DNA from: Xenorhabdus ishibashii
Lineage (GTDB): Bacteria; Pseudomonadota; Gammaproteobacteria; Enterobacterales; Enterobacteriaceae
Assembly (NCBI RefSeq): GCF_002632755.1
Contig: NZ_NJAK01000001.1
Location: forward strand, 62,001 to 126,000
Length of the DNA: 64,000 bases
Direction: 5' to 3'
Below, piece by piece: positions 55,267 to 63,107 of this stretch. The position numbers were made by a program, and so were the translations under genes. Below the pieces are notes generated by a model. That model saw only the letters and a list, made by a program, of their open reading frames with translations. It had not been told where the DNA came from and ran no database searches. Position 1 is the stretch's first letter. Each line of letters begins with the position of its first letter.

Positions 55267-56733
55267 ATGTTACGAATTAAAAAAGAAGCATTAACTTTTG
55301 ACGATGTATTGTTGGTTCCTGCCCACTCAACAGTCTTGCCTAACACCGCAGATCTGTCCACCCAATTAACTTCCACTATTCGCCTGAATGTACCTATGCT
55401 TTCCGCAGCTATGGATACTGTAACGGAATCTTCACTGGCAATCGCACTGGCACAAGAAGGGGGCATTGGCTTCATTCATAAAAATATGTCAATTGAACGC
55501 CAGGCTGAAGAAGTCAGCCGCGTGAAGAAGCATGAAAGCGGTGTAGTCACTGATCCTGTTACTGTAACGCCACAGACGACTTTGCGCGAAGTTCATGAGT
55601 TGTCCGAACGCAATGGTTTTGCGGGTTATCCCGTAGTAACAGAAGAGAACGAATTAGTGGGCATTATTACTGGCCGCGATGTGCGTTTCGTGACTGATCT
55701 GAATCAGCCGGTGACGGCAGTAATGACGCCTAAGGAACGTTTGGTAACCGTAAAAGAAGGCGAAGCTCGTGAAGTGGTTTTGCACAAAATGCACGAAAAA
55801 CGGGTGGAGAAAGCGCTGGTTGTTGATGATAATTTCCACCTGCTTGGCATGATTACGGTAAAAGATTTCCAAAAAGCGGAGCGTAAGCCAAACGCATGTA
55901 AAGACGAACAAGGCCGTTTGCGTGTCGGTGCGGCGGTTGGCGCTGGTGCTGGCAACGAAGAACGTGTTGATGCATTGGTCGCTGCGGGTGTCGATGTACT
56001 GCTTATTGACTCTTCCCACGGCCATTCTGAAGGTGTGTTGCAGCGTATTCGTGAAACTCGCGCTAAGTATCCTGATCTGCAAATCATCGGCGGTAATGTA
56101 GCGACAGGTGAAGGTGCTAAAGCGCTGGTAGAAGCGGGTGTAAATGCCGTTAAAGTGGGTATCGGCCCAGGTTCTATTTGTACGACTCGTATCGTTACCG
56201 GTGTTGGTGTGCCTCAAATCACTGCCATTGCAGACGCAGTTGAAGCACTGCAAGGAACTGGCATTCCTGTAATTGCCGACGGAGGTATCCGTTTTTCCGG
56301 TGACATCGCCAAAGCGATTGCGGCAGGTGCATCATGTGTAATGGTTGGCTCCATGCTGGCGGGAACGGAAGAATCACCGGGAGAAATCGAGCTTTATCAG
56401 GGACGTTCGTTCAAATCTTACCGCGGCATGGGTTCGTTGGGTGCGATGTCCAAAGGTTCCTCTGATCGTTACTTCCAGACTGATAATGCGGCTGACAAAC
56501 TGGTTCCCGAAGGCATCGAAGGTCGTGTGGCTTACAAGGGTCTGCTGAAAAATATCGTCCACCAGCAAATGGGTGGCTTGCGTTCCTGTATGGGGCTGAC
56601 CGGTTGTGCAACCATTGATGAACTGAGAACTAAAGCAGAATTCGTTCGTATCAGTGGTGCGGGTATTCAGGAAAGCCACGTTCATGACGTGACTATCACC
56701 AAAGAATCACCCAACTACCGTTTAGGTCTTTAA
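55267..56733 (+). CDS. guaB: Inosine-5'-monophosphate dehydrogenase
   Basis: 488-residue enzyme oxidising IMP to XMP with NAD, the first committed step to GMP. The TIM barrel is split by two CBS domains (about residues 95-205: [38 protein letters not shown]). The catalytic cysteine loop [13 protein letters not shown] and the flap [18 protein letters not shown] are intact. ATG 55,267 gives the family N-terminus [19 protein letters not shown]; the in-frame TTG at 55,261 is not needed. It is co-oriented with guaA, 76 bases away. Confidence 0.97.
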   Translation: MLRIKKEALTFDDVLLVPAHSTVLPNTADLSTQLTSTIRLNVPMLSAAMDTVTESSLAIALAQEGGIGFIHKNMSIERQAEEVSRVKKHESGVVTDPVTVTPQTTLREVHELSERNGFAGYPVVTEENELVGIITGRDVRFVTDLNQPVTAVMTPKERLVTVKEGEAREVVLHKMHEKRVEKALVVDDNFHLLGMITVKDFQKAERKPNACKDEQGRLRVGAAVGAGAGNEERVDALVAAGVDVLLIDSSHGHSEGVLQRIRETRAKYPDLQIIGGNVATGEGAKALVEAGVNAVKVGIGPGSICTTRIVTGVGVPQITAIADAVEALQGTGIPVIADGGIRFSGDIAKAIAAGASCVMVGSMLAGTEESPGEIELYQGRSFKSYRGMGSLGAMSKGSSDRYFQTDNAADKLVPEGIEGRVAYKGLLKNIVHQQMGGLRSCMGLTGCATIDELRTKAEFVRISGAGIQESHVHDVTITKESPNYRLGL

Positions 56734-56742
56734 CATATTTAG

Positions 56743-56773
56743 AGTGACCCACCCGCGGGTCACTGTTTTTTTA
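56743..56773 (+). terminator. Hairpin with T-run between guaB and guaA
   Basis: Stem AGTGACCC/GGGTCACT followed by GTTTTTTT. It looks like an intrinsic terminator or attenuator that would reduce, not abolish, read-through into guaA. Confidence 0.7.
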
Positions 56774-56809
56774 TTTTTAATTGCCACTTGTTTTTGGAAC
56801 TCACCTCAA

Positions 56810-58387
56810 ATGACAACTAATATCCATCAGCATCGCATTTTGATCCTTGATTTTGGTTCGCAATACACTCAGCTCATTGCTCGCCGTATTCGCGAAATCG
56901 GTGTTTATTGTGAACTTTGGACATGGAATGTCACTGAAGAACAAATCCGTGGATTTAACCCGAATGGTATTATCCTTTCTGGTGGACCAGAGAGTACGAC
57001 TGAGCACAATAGCCCACGTGCACCGGAATATGTTTTCAATGCGGGCGTACCTGTGCTGGGTATTTGCTATGGCATGCAAACCATGTCTATGCAATTGGGC
57101 GGCCAGGTTTCTAACTCTGATGAGCGTGAATTTGGTTATGCGCAGGTTGAAATCAAGAATAATTGCGAACTATTCCGCGAGATCCAGGATGCCCTGAGCG
57201 AAACCGGCAAACCCCTGTTGGATGTATGGATGAGTCATGGCGATAAAGTAACGGCTATCCCTGCTGGTTTCACAACCATCGCCAGTACTGATACTTGCCC
57301 GTTTGCTATTATGGCCAACGATGAAAAACGTTTTTATGGTGTGCAATTCCATCCGGAAGTCACTCATACTCATCAGGGCATGAATATCCTGAAACGTTTC
57401 GTTCTGGATATTTGTCAATGTGAAGCACTGTGGACACCTGCTTCTATTATTGAAGATATTGTAGAACGCCTGCGCGTACAGATTGGTGATGATCAAGTTA
57501 TTCTGGCACTGTCTGGCGGGGTGGATTCTTCTGTCACTGCACTGTTGCTGAACCGTGCAATTGGTAAGCGCCTGACTTGCGTTTTCGTAGACAATGGCCT
57601 GCTACGTTTAAATGAAGCGGATCAGGTGATGGAGATGTTTGCCGGTAAATTTGACCTGAACATCATTCACGTTAAAGCGGAAGAGCGTTTCCTGTCTGCA
57701 TTGGCAGGAATTAATGATCCGGAAGCTAAACGCAAAGCCATTGGTCATGTATTTATTGATGTTTTTGATGAAGAAGCATCAAAACAGACTCAGGTTAACT
57801 GGCTGGCACAGGGCACAATTTATCCGGATGTTATCGAATCAGCGGCCTCTGCAACGGGTAATGCCCATGTTATTAAATCTCACCACAATGTCGGTGGCCT
57901 GCCAGAAGATATGAAACTGGGTCTGGTTGAACCGCTGAAAGAGTTGTTCAAAGACGAAGTGCGCCGTATCGGTCTGGAATTGGGCTTACCATATGACATG
58001 TTATATCGCCACCCATTCCCAGGCCCAGGCCTTGGCGTTCGCGTATTGGGCGAAGTGAAGAAAGAGTATTGTGACTTACTGCGCCGCGCTGATGCTATCT
58101 TTATTGAAGAACTGCATAAAGCGGATCTGTACCATAAAGTCAGCCAGGCATTTACCGTATTCCTGCCAGTTCGCTCTGTTGGCGTTATGGGAGATGGCCG
58201 TAAATACGATTGGGTTGTATCCCTGCGTGCGGTAGAAACTATCGACTTTATGACCGCTCATTGGGCGCATCTGCCATATGATTTCTTAGGTCGTGTATCG
58301 AACAGGATCATTAATGAAGTCGATGGTATTTCGCGGGTAGTTTATGATATTAGCGGTAAGCCACCAGCAACAATTGAGTGGGAATGA
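56810..58387 (+). CDS. guaA: GMP synthase (glutamine-hydrolysing)
   Basis: 525 residues, the exact E. coli length when started at [13 protein letters not shown] (56,810); the longer frame from 56,744 is not supported. The N-terminal class I glutamine amidotransferase has the catalytic Cys in GICYGMQ and His/Glu in FHPEVTHT; the ATP-pyrophosphatase has the P-loop LSGGVDSSV; the C-terminal dimerisation domain ends PPATIEWE. It converts XMP to GMP. Forms the guaBA unit with the preceding gene. Confidence 0.97.
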   Translation: MTTNIHQHRILILDFGSQYTQLIARRIREIGVYCELWTWNVTEEQIRGFNPNGIILSGGPESTTEHNSPRAPEYVFNAGVPVLGICYGMQTMSMQLGGQVSNSDEREFGYAQVEIKNNCELFREIQDALSETGKPLLDVWMSHGDKVTAIPAGFTTIASTDTCPFAIMANDEKRFYGVQFHPEVTHTHQGMNILKRFVLDICQCEALWTPASIIEDIVERLRVQIGDDQVILALSGGVDSSVTALLLNRAIGKRLTCVFVDNGLLRLNEADQVMEMFAGKFDLNIIHVKAEERFLSALAGINDPEAKRKAIGHVFIDVFDEEASKQTQVNWLAQGTIYPDVIESAASATGNAHVIKSHHNVGGLPEDMKLGLVEPLKELFKDEVRRIGLELGLPYDMLYRHPFPGPGLGVRVLGEVKKEYCDLLRRADAIFIEELHKADLYHKVSQAFTVFLPVRSVGVMGDGRKYDWVVSLRAVETIDFMTAHWAHLPYDFLGRVSNRIINEVDGISRVVYDISGKPPATIEWE

Positions 58388-58433
58388 TTTACGATAACCT
58401 GATGACAAAACTTAAGCACCTATAAACCTAAAA

Positions 58434-58462
58434 ACCATCAGTAAGTTACTGGTGGTTTTTTT
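58434..58462 (+). terminator. Rho-independent terminator of guaBA
   Basis: ACCATCAGTAA pairs with TTACTGGTGGT (one T-G wobble; the tip opens to form the loop), followed by a run of T to 58,462. Confidence 0.75.
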
Positions 58463-58730
58463 CGTTTGCAACTCAGTAAAAAAGTTATTATGAACCGTTT
58501 TATGATTGAATTACGGGCTTTCTTGAAATCTACAACACATCGCCGAATTTGATTTTCGAATGCAGGTATTTTCTGGCGACCGGAATAGCAGGCCGTAGGG
58601 TGTCGTCGGAGATTTTGATAAAGCTATGCTGCGCCATTCTTGATCCTTTAAGGCCATGGCACAGCAACTTAAGTTTAGGTTCGGGTGTTCAGGCCAATGG
58701 AATGATTTTAGCGGGTTATAATCCGTTATG
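58463..58730. other. Region between guaA terminator and repeat-protein gene
   Basis: No intact gene. On the minus strand a short frame-shifted peptide can be read (ALKDQEWRSIAL, then in another frame SDDTLRPAIPVARKYLHSK ending near 58,546), which looks like the decayed tail of a gene I cannot name. Confidence 0.35.
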
Positions 58731-59648
58731 CTACCGACTATTTTTTCTTGGTACTCGTTGGTTAACAAACGCATCAAATTCGCTATCTGAATCTGAATGC
58801 TGAGGTCTTGATACTCGTTGATTAACAAACGAATCAAATGCACTATCTGGTTCTGAACGCCGAAGTCTTGATACTCGTTGATTAGCAAACGCATCAAATG
58901 CACTATCTGGTTCTGAACGCTGAAGCCTTGATACTCGTTGATTGGCAAACGCATCAAATGCACTATCTGGTTCTGAACGCTGAAGCCTTGATACTCGTTG
59001 ATTGGCAAACGCATCAAATGCACTATCTGGTTCTGAACGCTGAAGCCTTGATACTCGTTGATTGGCAAACGCATCAAATGCACTATCTGGATCTGATGAT
59101 TGAGGATAGTACCACTGATACAAACCATAAGCAGGATCATGCCTCAACTGCCTATCCTCTTCCTCTGAATAATAGTGACCACCTCTATCTGTTTTATCAA
59201 TAAAATGACGGTTTACATTGGGCATTGAACGAAATTGCGTCGTTGGATAAACTCGTGTGCCTCCTAACGAGCCTTTAACTGGCATATTAATATAATCGGC
59301 CAATTTTTGAGCAAGCCCATTAGATCCAGAGTAGCAAGCTATTATTCTGACACAGAGAATATTTTGTCCTCTGCTTCTTATATCAGTTAATAATGCTTTG
59401 ATTGTTTGGCAAAAAACATTCAAATTCATTCCGGGATTATACGCAGATGCTCCAGCAAATAATATTGTTCTGCCCACTGGAGATGAGTGTCCTATAATAT
59501 TGAGCCGATCTCCCGACTTATGTCTTGGTGTATCTAAAAAATAATGAAATCGCTTCTCCTGATGAAAATTTACTTCAACCGTTTGCTGCAGCAACACATC
59601 ATCAGGCATTGCTATAATATTAGAGATTGTGTGTCGATACTGTCCCAT
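58731..59648 (-). CDS. Clan CD-like cysteine-peptidase-type protein with C-terminal 20-residue repeats
   Basis: 305 residues. The N-terminal 180 residues have two strand-end motifs typical of caspase/C80-like folds: RLNIIGHSSP with His54 and VRIIACYSG with Cys105, followed by LAQKLADYINMPVKGSLGG. This is the layout seen in MARTX/TcdA-type self-processing domains, so a peptidase-like or effector role is possible, but I did not identify an exact family. Residues about 185-305 are six copies of a 20-residue unit (PDSAFDAFANQRVSRLQRSE), likely disordered or a binding tail. GGGGGAG lies two bases before the start. No signal peptide. It is convergent with guaA, in an accessory region. Confidence 0.6.
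   Translation of the reverse strand: MGQYRHTISNIIAMPDDVLLQQTVEVNFHQEKRFHYFLDTPRHKSGDRLNIIGHSSPVGRTILFAGASAYNPGMNLNVFCQTIKALLTDIRSRGQNILCVRIIACYSGSNGLAQKLADYINMPVKGSLGGTRVYPTTQFRSMPNVNRHFIDKTDRGGHYYSEEEDRQLRHDPAYGLYQWYYPQSSDPDSAFDAFANQRVSRLQRSEPDSAFDAFANQRVSRLQRSEPDSAFDAFANQRVSRLQRSEPDSAFDAFANQRVSRLRRSEPDSAFDSFVNQRVSRPQHSDSDSEFDAFVNQRVPRKNSR
58751..59098 (-). repeat. Six tandem 60-bp repeats within the CDS
   Basis: Perfect 60-bp periodicity; the copies at 58,921-58,980 and 58,981-59,040 are identical and the outer copies drift. The period is a multiple of three, so copy-number change would keep the frame. Confidence 0.9.
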
Positions 59649-60238
59649 AACTCCCCCTACACTAAATTCAGCTTTTAATATATATCTGCGAATGTAACGA
59701 TACGCCAGAAATAATGCTTTATAGCGTTAATTTCAGTTCATGCCAACCCAATATATTCCAGCAGCGGCTTCACCTGCAAAACAGCATTCCGTCACCGGTA
59801 AAGATTCACCAAATGTTCCACAGCATTGTTGTTATAATTCAGCCACCTGCTGTTTGAAATGACACTGAAAGCCCCAGAAGGTAAAACAAGAAATCCTGTG
59901 TCTTTATTTTATGTCGGCTGCCATGAGAAAGGGGGGATGAAAATGGACTAATCTGCGGCCAGCGCCAGCCCTCGAAACGCGCCAGCTCTACTGGTTTCCT
60001 CGGAAGCTCATTTCTATAGGGTTAGGTTCATTGGATTAAATATGCGTTTTTGATGCACGGAATTCAGATATAAAAAATGCAACCATCCCGTATGCATTGG
60101 GTACGCGAAGTAAACGGGTGAAAAAATATTGGTTCAATTTCAGTGAGTAACTAATAGTTAAGAATTATTCGCTTATTATTGGATAGAAATAGTGAAATAA
60201 GATTTAAATTATCACTAATCAATAGAGCATGAATATAT
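59649..60238. other. Intergenic region with possible gene debris
   Basis: 590 bases without an intact gene. On the minus strand around 59,770-59,860 a stretch reads SRWLNYNNNAVEHLVNLYR then stop, which could be the end of a decayed transposase or similar gene; I could not identify it. The last 100 bases are AT-rich promoter-like sequence for the next gene. Confidence 0.35.
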
Positions 60239-60751
60239 ATGCCAACTGTAATCGTCCCCTATAAAAATTTAATCATTAAAAAGGCTGTAAATTCAGCCAG
60301 GACTGCAATTATTTTAGCTCATGGTGGCTATACCCCAAAAAGAAATTATTTTTGTCAAGGTTCTGGGTACACTTATGTCCCCTTTAGGATTAAATTAGTT
60401 TTTAATTGCAAACCCGATGGGGTGTCAATTGGTAAAAAAATGGCAGATGATGTTTTGTATTTCAATAGTCATTCAAATCATCTTATAACCTATGAGATCT
60501 TAGGAGGCAGCATAATTAAAAATTATTCCTTAACACATAATGATAAATTTTCAGATTATGAACCTAACAATCAGGTTGATATTATTGAAATAAAGCCTCA
60601 TAGCAAAGCGCATATGTCAGATGTTTTTGAAGCTATCAATAAATTAAATTTAGGCTATCAGCTCATATACAATGTAGCATGCAGGATAAATAAGCTAGAC
60701 CAAAGAGCGTTGTATATAGAATCACCAACTAACCCAAGACCTAATTATTAG
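60239..60751 (+). CDS. Putative Stv-like / HG...AC protein
   Basis: 170 residues, AT-rich. The core is AIILAHGGYTP with His28 and YQLIYNVACR with Cys148, each at the end of a hydrophobic strand: a His-Gly and Ala-Cys arrangement again reminiscent of clan CD peptidases. The LAHGGY motif also recalls small proteins annotated as putative adhesin Stv domain; that link is from memory and is weak. No signal peptide or membrane segment. The ribosome-binding site is poor. It lies head-to-head with the repeat-tailed protein gene, 590 bases away. Confidence 0.5.
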   Translation: MPTVIVPYKNLIIKKAVNSARTAIILAHGGYTPKRNYFCQGSGYTYVPFRIKLVFNCKPDGVSIGKKMADDVLYFNSHSNHLITYEILGGSIIKNYSLTHNDKFSDYEPNNQVDIIEIKPHSKAHMSDVFEAINKLNLGYQLIYNVACRINKLDQRALYIESPTNPRPNY

Positions 60752-60793
60752 AACTCCAGTATCATTTACTCTAAGGTGGCAATTTGTCATCTT

Positions 60794-61318
60794 TCAGTAA
60801 TCTATTGGAAATTTGGGATAAACGCTGGATCTATTTAAGACCGCCAGCACCGCATGAGCTAATAGCGATAAGGTAATGTGCCGATACCAACTGGGCCATT
60901 GCCGCACTTCATAATGATCCAGGCCACATTCCCCCTTCGTTTCCTCAAAACCACTTTCAATTTCCCAGCGATGCCCTGCCACCTGAACCAGGGTTTTCAG
61001 GTCAGCCTGTTCTCTGCCGGCATAGACGATATAATAAGCCCGCTCTTGTTTCTCATCCCGGCTGCGCTGAACCAGCAGATAATGACCATAATCCCGCTCT
61101 TCCTCACTGGGTTGTAAACGCCAAAGCGGCTCCCGAACCCAGTCGTACCAACCTTCTCCCTTTGTCCCCAATCCCGCGGAATGTTTTTCCCAAAACGAAG
61201 ATGGCAGACTGTCCACAACCTTGTCGGCGCTGGTATATCTGGGCCCTTGCCACCACACACTATTTTTACGCTCAACATCACCGGAGATAAGCGAGGCTGC
61301 GTTGCTGTGGACTGGCAT
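60794..61318 (-). pseudogene. IS701-type transposase, C-terminal remnant
   Basis: The 174 residues hold the C-terminal half of a DDE transposase: WVREPLWRLQPSEEERDYG, YYIVYAGREQADLKTLV and the catalytic-Glu region HRWEIESGFEETKGECGLDHY followed by EVRQWPSWYRHITLSLLAHA. The first half of the usual roughly 400 residues is missing, and no terminal inverted repeats are recognisable, so it is an immobile fragment. Its truncated 5' end abuts the cupin gene. Confidence 0.75.
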
Positions 61319-61426
61319 GGTGAAATAACGGTGTCAGACGCGTGTGTAATGAGAGCAGTTCTTGTTCCCAAAGGTTGACAGGTGAGTGCATTGAACACCT
61401 CCCCCTATTTTCAGGAAGAATATATC

Positions 61427-61639
61427 ATGAGCTATCATGCCACAATGGAGCGTACGACTGTAGTACTAGAGGTGGAAGTCGATCTTGGGAGCGATATTCG
61501 TCATATACATAGCCCAGCCAGTGTTTTCATCCCAGCGAGTGTGGCTCACTCCTATCGTTTTATTCGCGGTTGTGGCACCTATATTAACTTTGTCCATAAA
61601 GGCGATTACCATGAAAGTTTATTGGAGATAACACAGTGA
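61427..61639 (+). CDS. Cupin-like protein, truncated
   Basis: 70 residues from ATG 61,427 (AGGAAG upstream). HIHSPASVFIPASVAHSYRF is the second half of a cupin beta-barrel; the first conserved half is short or missing, so the gene is probably a remnant cut at its 5' end by the IS fragment. It overlaps the next gene by four bases (GTGA), showing an operon with the methyltransferase. Confidence 0.5.
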   Translation: MSYHATMERTTVVLEVEVDLGSDIRHIHSPASVFIPASVAHSYRFIRGCGTYINFVHKGDYHESLLEITQ

Positions 61640-62382
61640 AACAGTTTAATGAAAATGCAGAATCTTATGATATCGCAAGGGGAAAGATCACCTACCCCGA
61701 TGAGTTATATCGTTCACTCTCTGTCCGAGCACCTTCAAATGAAGCTGCATTGGATATTGGCTGCGGCAATGGCGTTTCTACCATTCATTTGAAAGAGTAT
61801 TTTGCTTATGTTCAAGGGTGTGATCTTGGTGATGCTCTTATTGAGCGAGCGTGCCATAGCTATCCTGATATAACGTTTAGCGTATCTCCAGCAGAAACTT
61901 TTTCTCCGCCACGCAATTATGACCTGATAACCAGTGCAACCTCATTTTACTGGATGGATCGTCAAGTAGTGTTAATGAATTTACAAAAGTGGTTAAAATC
62001 CGGAGGGCTTTTTTGCGCCTATAAATATGATTTTCCAATGGTTTATGGGCCTTTGCGCGATTATATTGAAAAAGAATTGATCTCGCGCTGGGCAAAGTAC
62101 CGAGATTCTCGTCTGACACAATATGATGATACGCTCGAACTGATGCGTGATTGTCCGCACTTGTATAACGCACAACGAGAGGTGTTTGCCAATATTATTT
62201 TCCTTTCTGCAGAAGAATTAGCATTGTTTTTTTTATCTACTAGCTACGTGACTCGCTATATTGAGCTGGAAGGTGGGGAGGCTTACGCTCATGAATTTAT
62301 GGAAAATGTCATGACAATTGGTGGTGCCAATTCGATTGCTGTTAACTTTGATATTCATGCTGTTACTGCGGTAAACCGCTAG
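61636..62382 (+). CDS. Class I SAM-dependent methyltransferase
   Basis: 248 residues starting at GTG, coupled to the cupin gene by the GTGA overlap. Motif I is LDIGCGNGVS, the acidic residue after the second strand is in QGCDLGDAL, and ITSATSFYWMD fits motif IV of the UbiE/small-molecule methyltransferase class. The C-terminal half is a helical cap. The substrate is unknown; the cupin-methyltransferase pairing suggests a small-molecule modification operon of which only part survives. Confidence 0.75.
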   Translation: MKQFNENAESYDIARGKITYPDELYRSLSVRAPSNEAALDIGCGNGVSTIHLKEYFAYVQGCDLGDALIERACHSYPDITFSVSPAETFSPPRNYDLITSATSFYWMDRQVVLMNLQKWLKSGGLFCAYKYDFPMVYGPLRDYIEKELISRWAKYRDSRLTQYDDTLELMRDCPHLYNAQREVFANIIFLSAEELALFFLSTSYVTRYIELEGGEAYAHEFMENVMTIGGANSIAVNFDIHAVTAVNR

Positions 62383-62390
62383 GAGGACAG

Positions 62391-62576
62391 ATGGAATATC
62401 TGCCCATCACGCTGGATACTACACTCCGTAAGAAAGCCCTTCGTTCGCCACAGCAATCTCTGTTGATTGATGCTTTAAAACCCGTGATGGGTTTAACAGC
62501 CGCTGGAAAAAAGCCAGAGCCGCCGCTATTGAAAAATTTCCAGAGCTGGACTTTAACTTCACATTTCATGATCTGA
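62391..62576 (+). pseudogene. Truncated third operon gene
   Basis: ATG 62,391 has an excellent AGGAGG eight bases upstream, starting inside the previous stop region, so a real gene begins here (MEYLPITLDTTLRKKALRSP). After about 25-30 codons the DNA switches to an integrase tail read in another frame, so the gene is broken. The N-terminus is not recognised. Confidence 0.5.
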
Positions 62577-62713
62577 AAGCAAAAGGGATTTCAGATCTAG
62601 AGGGTACACTGGCCGAAAAACAAAAAATCACTGGACATAAAAACATTACTCAAACGGCAAGATATGATAGAAAAGTGAATGTTGTTCCGGTCGTTGGGGG
62701 ACAAAAAAAGTAA
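62478..62713 (+). pseudogene. Phage/island integrase C-terminal remnant
   Basis: In the frame ending at TAA 62,711-62,713 the DNA reads GFNSRWKKARAAAIEKFPEL, then FTFHDLKAKGISDLEG, ITGHKNITQTARYDRKVNVV: the tail of a tyrosine recombinase with H-x-x-K, G-H and the catalytic tyrosine. The arm-binding part and most of the catalytic domain are gone. It is fused to the broken gene before it. Confidence 0.8.
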
Positions 62714-62786
62714 ACGGATGGTCAAAAAATATAGTGAAAGAATATAGTGAACAAATAGTGAAACGTGATTTACGTCAAAGAAAAAA

Positions 62787-62806
62787 GCCACCTTGCGGTG
62801 GCCTTT
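62787..62806 (+). terminator. Intrinsic terminator
   Basis: GCCACC/GGTGGC stem with a TTGC loop followed by CTTTTC, 74 bases after the integrase stop. It is flanked by A and T runs on the two sides, so it may work in both directions. Confidence 0.65.
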
Positions 62807-62844
62807 TCTAATCCTAACCCACTGTTTTACAGCAAGTTTTAATT

Positions 62845-62862
62845 TGGTGCCAGGGCGGGACT
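62845..62862 (-). other. Possible tRNA 3'-end fragment (att scar)
   Basis: Read on the minus strand it gives AGTCCCGCCCTGGCACCA, which looks like the T-arm/acceptor end of a tRNA gene including CCA. The rest of a tRNA is absent. Next to an integrase tail this suggests an attachment-site half left by an integrative element. Confidence 0.4.
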
Positions 62863-63107
62863 AGCAAATAAATATAACGAATTGAATATATTTAATTTAT
62901 TTTTATGTATTTATTTTATGCCCCTATTAATGCCCCCAGAATATTCTGCTTCTTATGTTTCTTATCTTATTGATTTTATTTTTTATTTTCGTTAAAGGAA
63001 AACAGCCATAAGGTTCAAAAATGGTCAAATTAAGGTGTCGTTTTATGCTCAGGGATCTATATAATAATTTATCATTTTCATGGAGTTTATCGCAAAATTA
63101 ACATCAC
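62863..63107. other. AT-rich intergenic region
   Basis: No gene or named element seen between the possible att scar and the specificity-subunit stop codon. Confidence 0.5.

Noticed and set aside
55654..56253. 199-residue antisense frame opposite guaB
   Set aside because: Typical shadow of a highly biased housekeeping gene; no domain content.
56744..56809. 22-codon N-terminal extension of guaA
   Set aside because: It passes through the terminator-like hairpin; the family start MTTNIHQHR at 56,810 gives the exact expected length.
58751..59098. Regular repeats as a possible CRISPR array
   Set aside because: The 60-bp units are contiguous without unique spacers, are in frame and encode a protein tail.
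58511..59140. 209-residue minus-strand open frame with repeated IVHLMRLPINEYQG units
   Set aside because: It is the shadow of the 60-bp repeat of the real gene 58,731-59,648 in another frame; no ribosome-binding site and no sensible domain.
62845..62862. Complete tRNA gene
   Set aside because: Only the 3' end pattern is present; no anticodon arm or D arm can be folded from the AT-rich neighbouring sequence.
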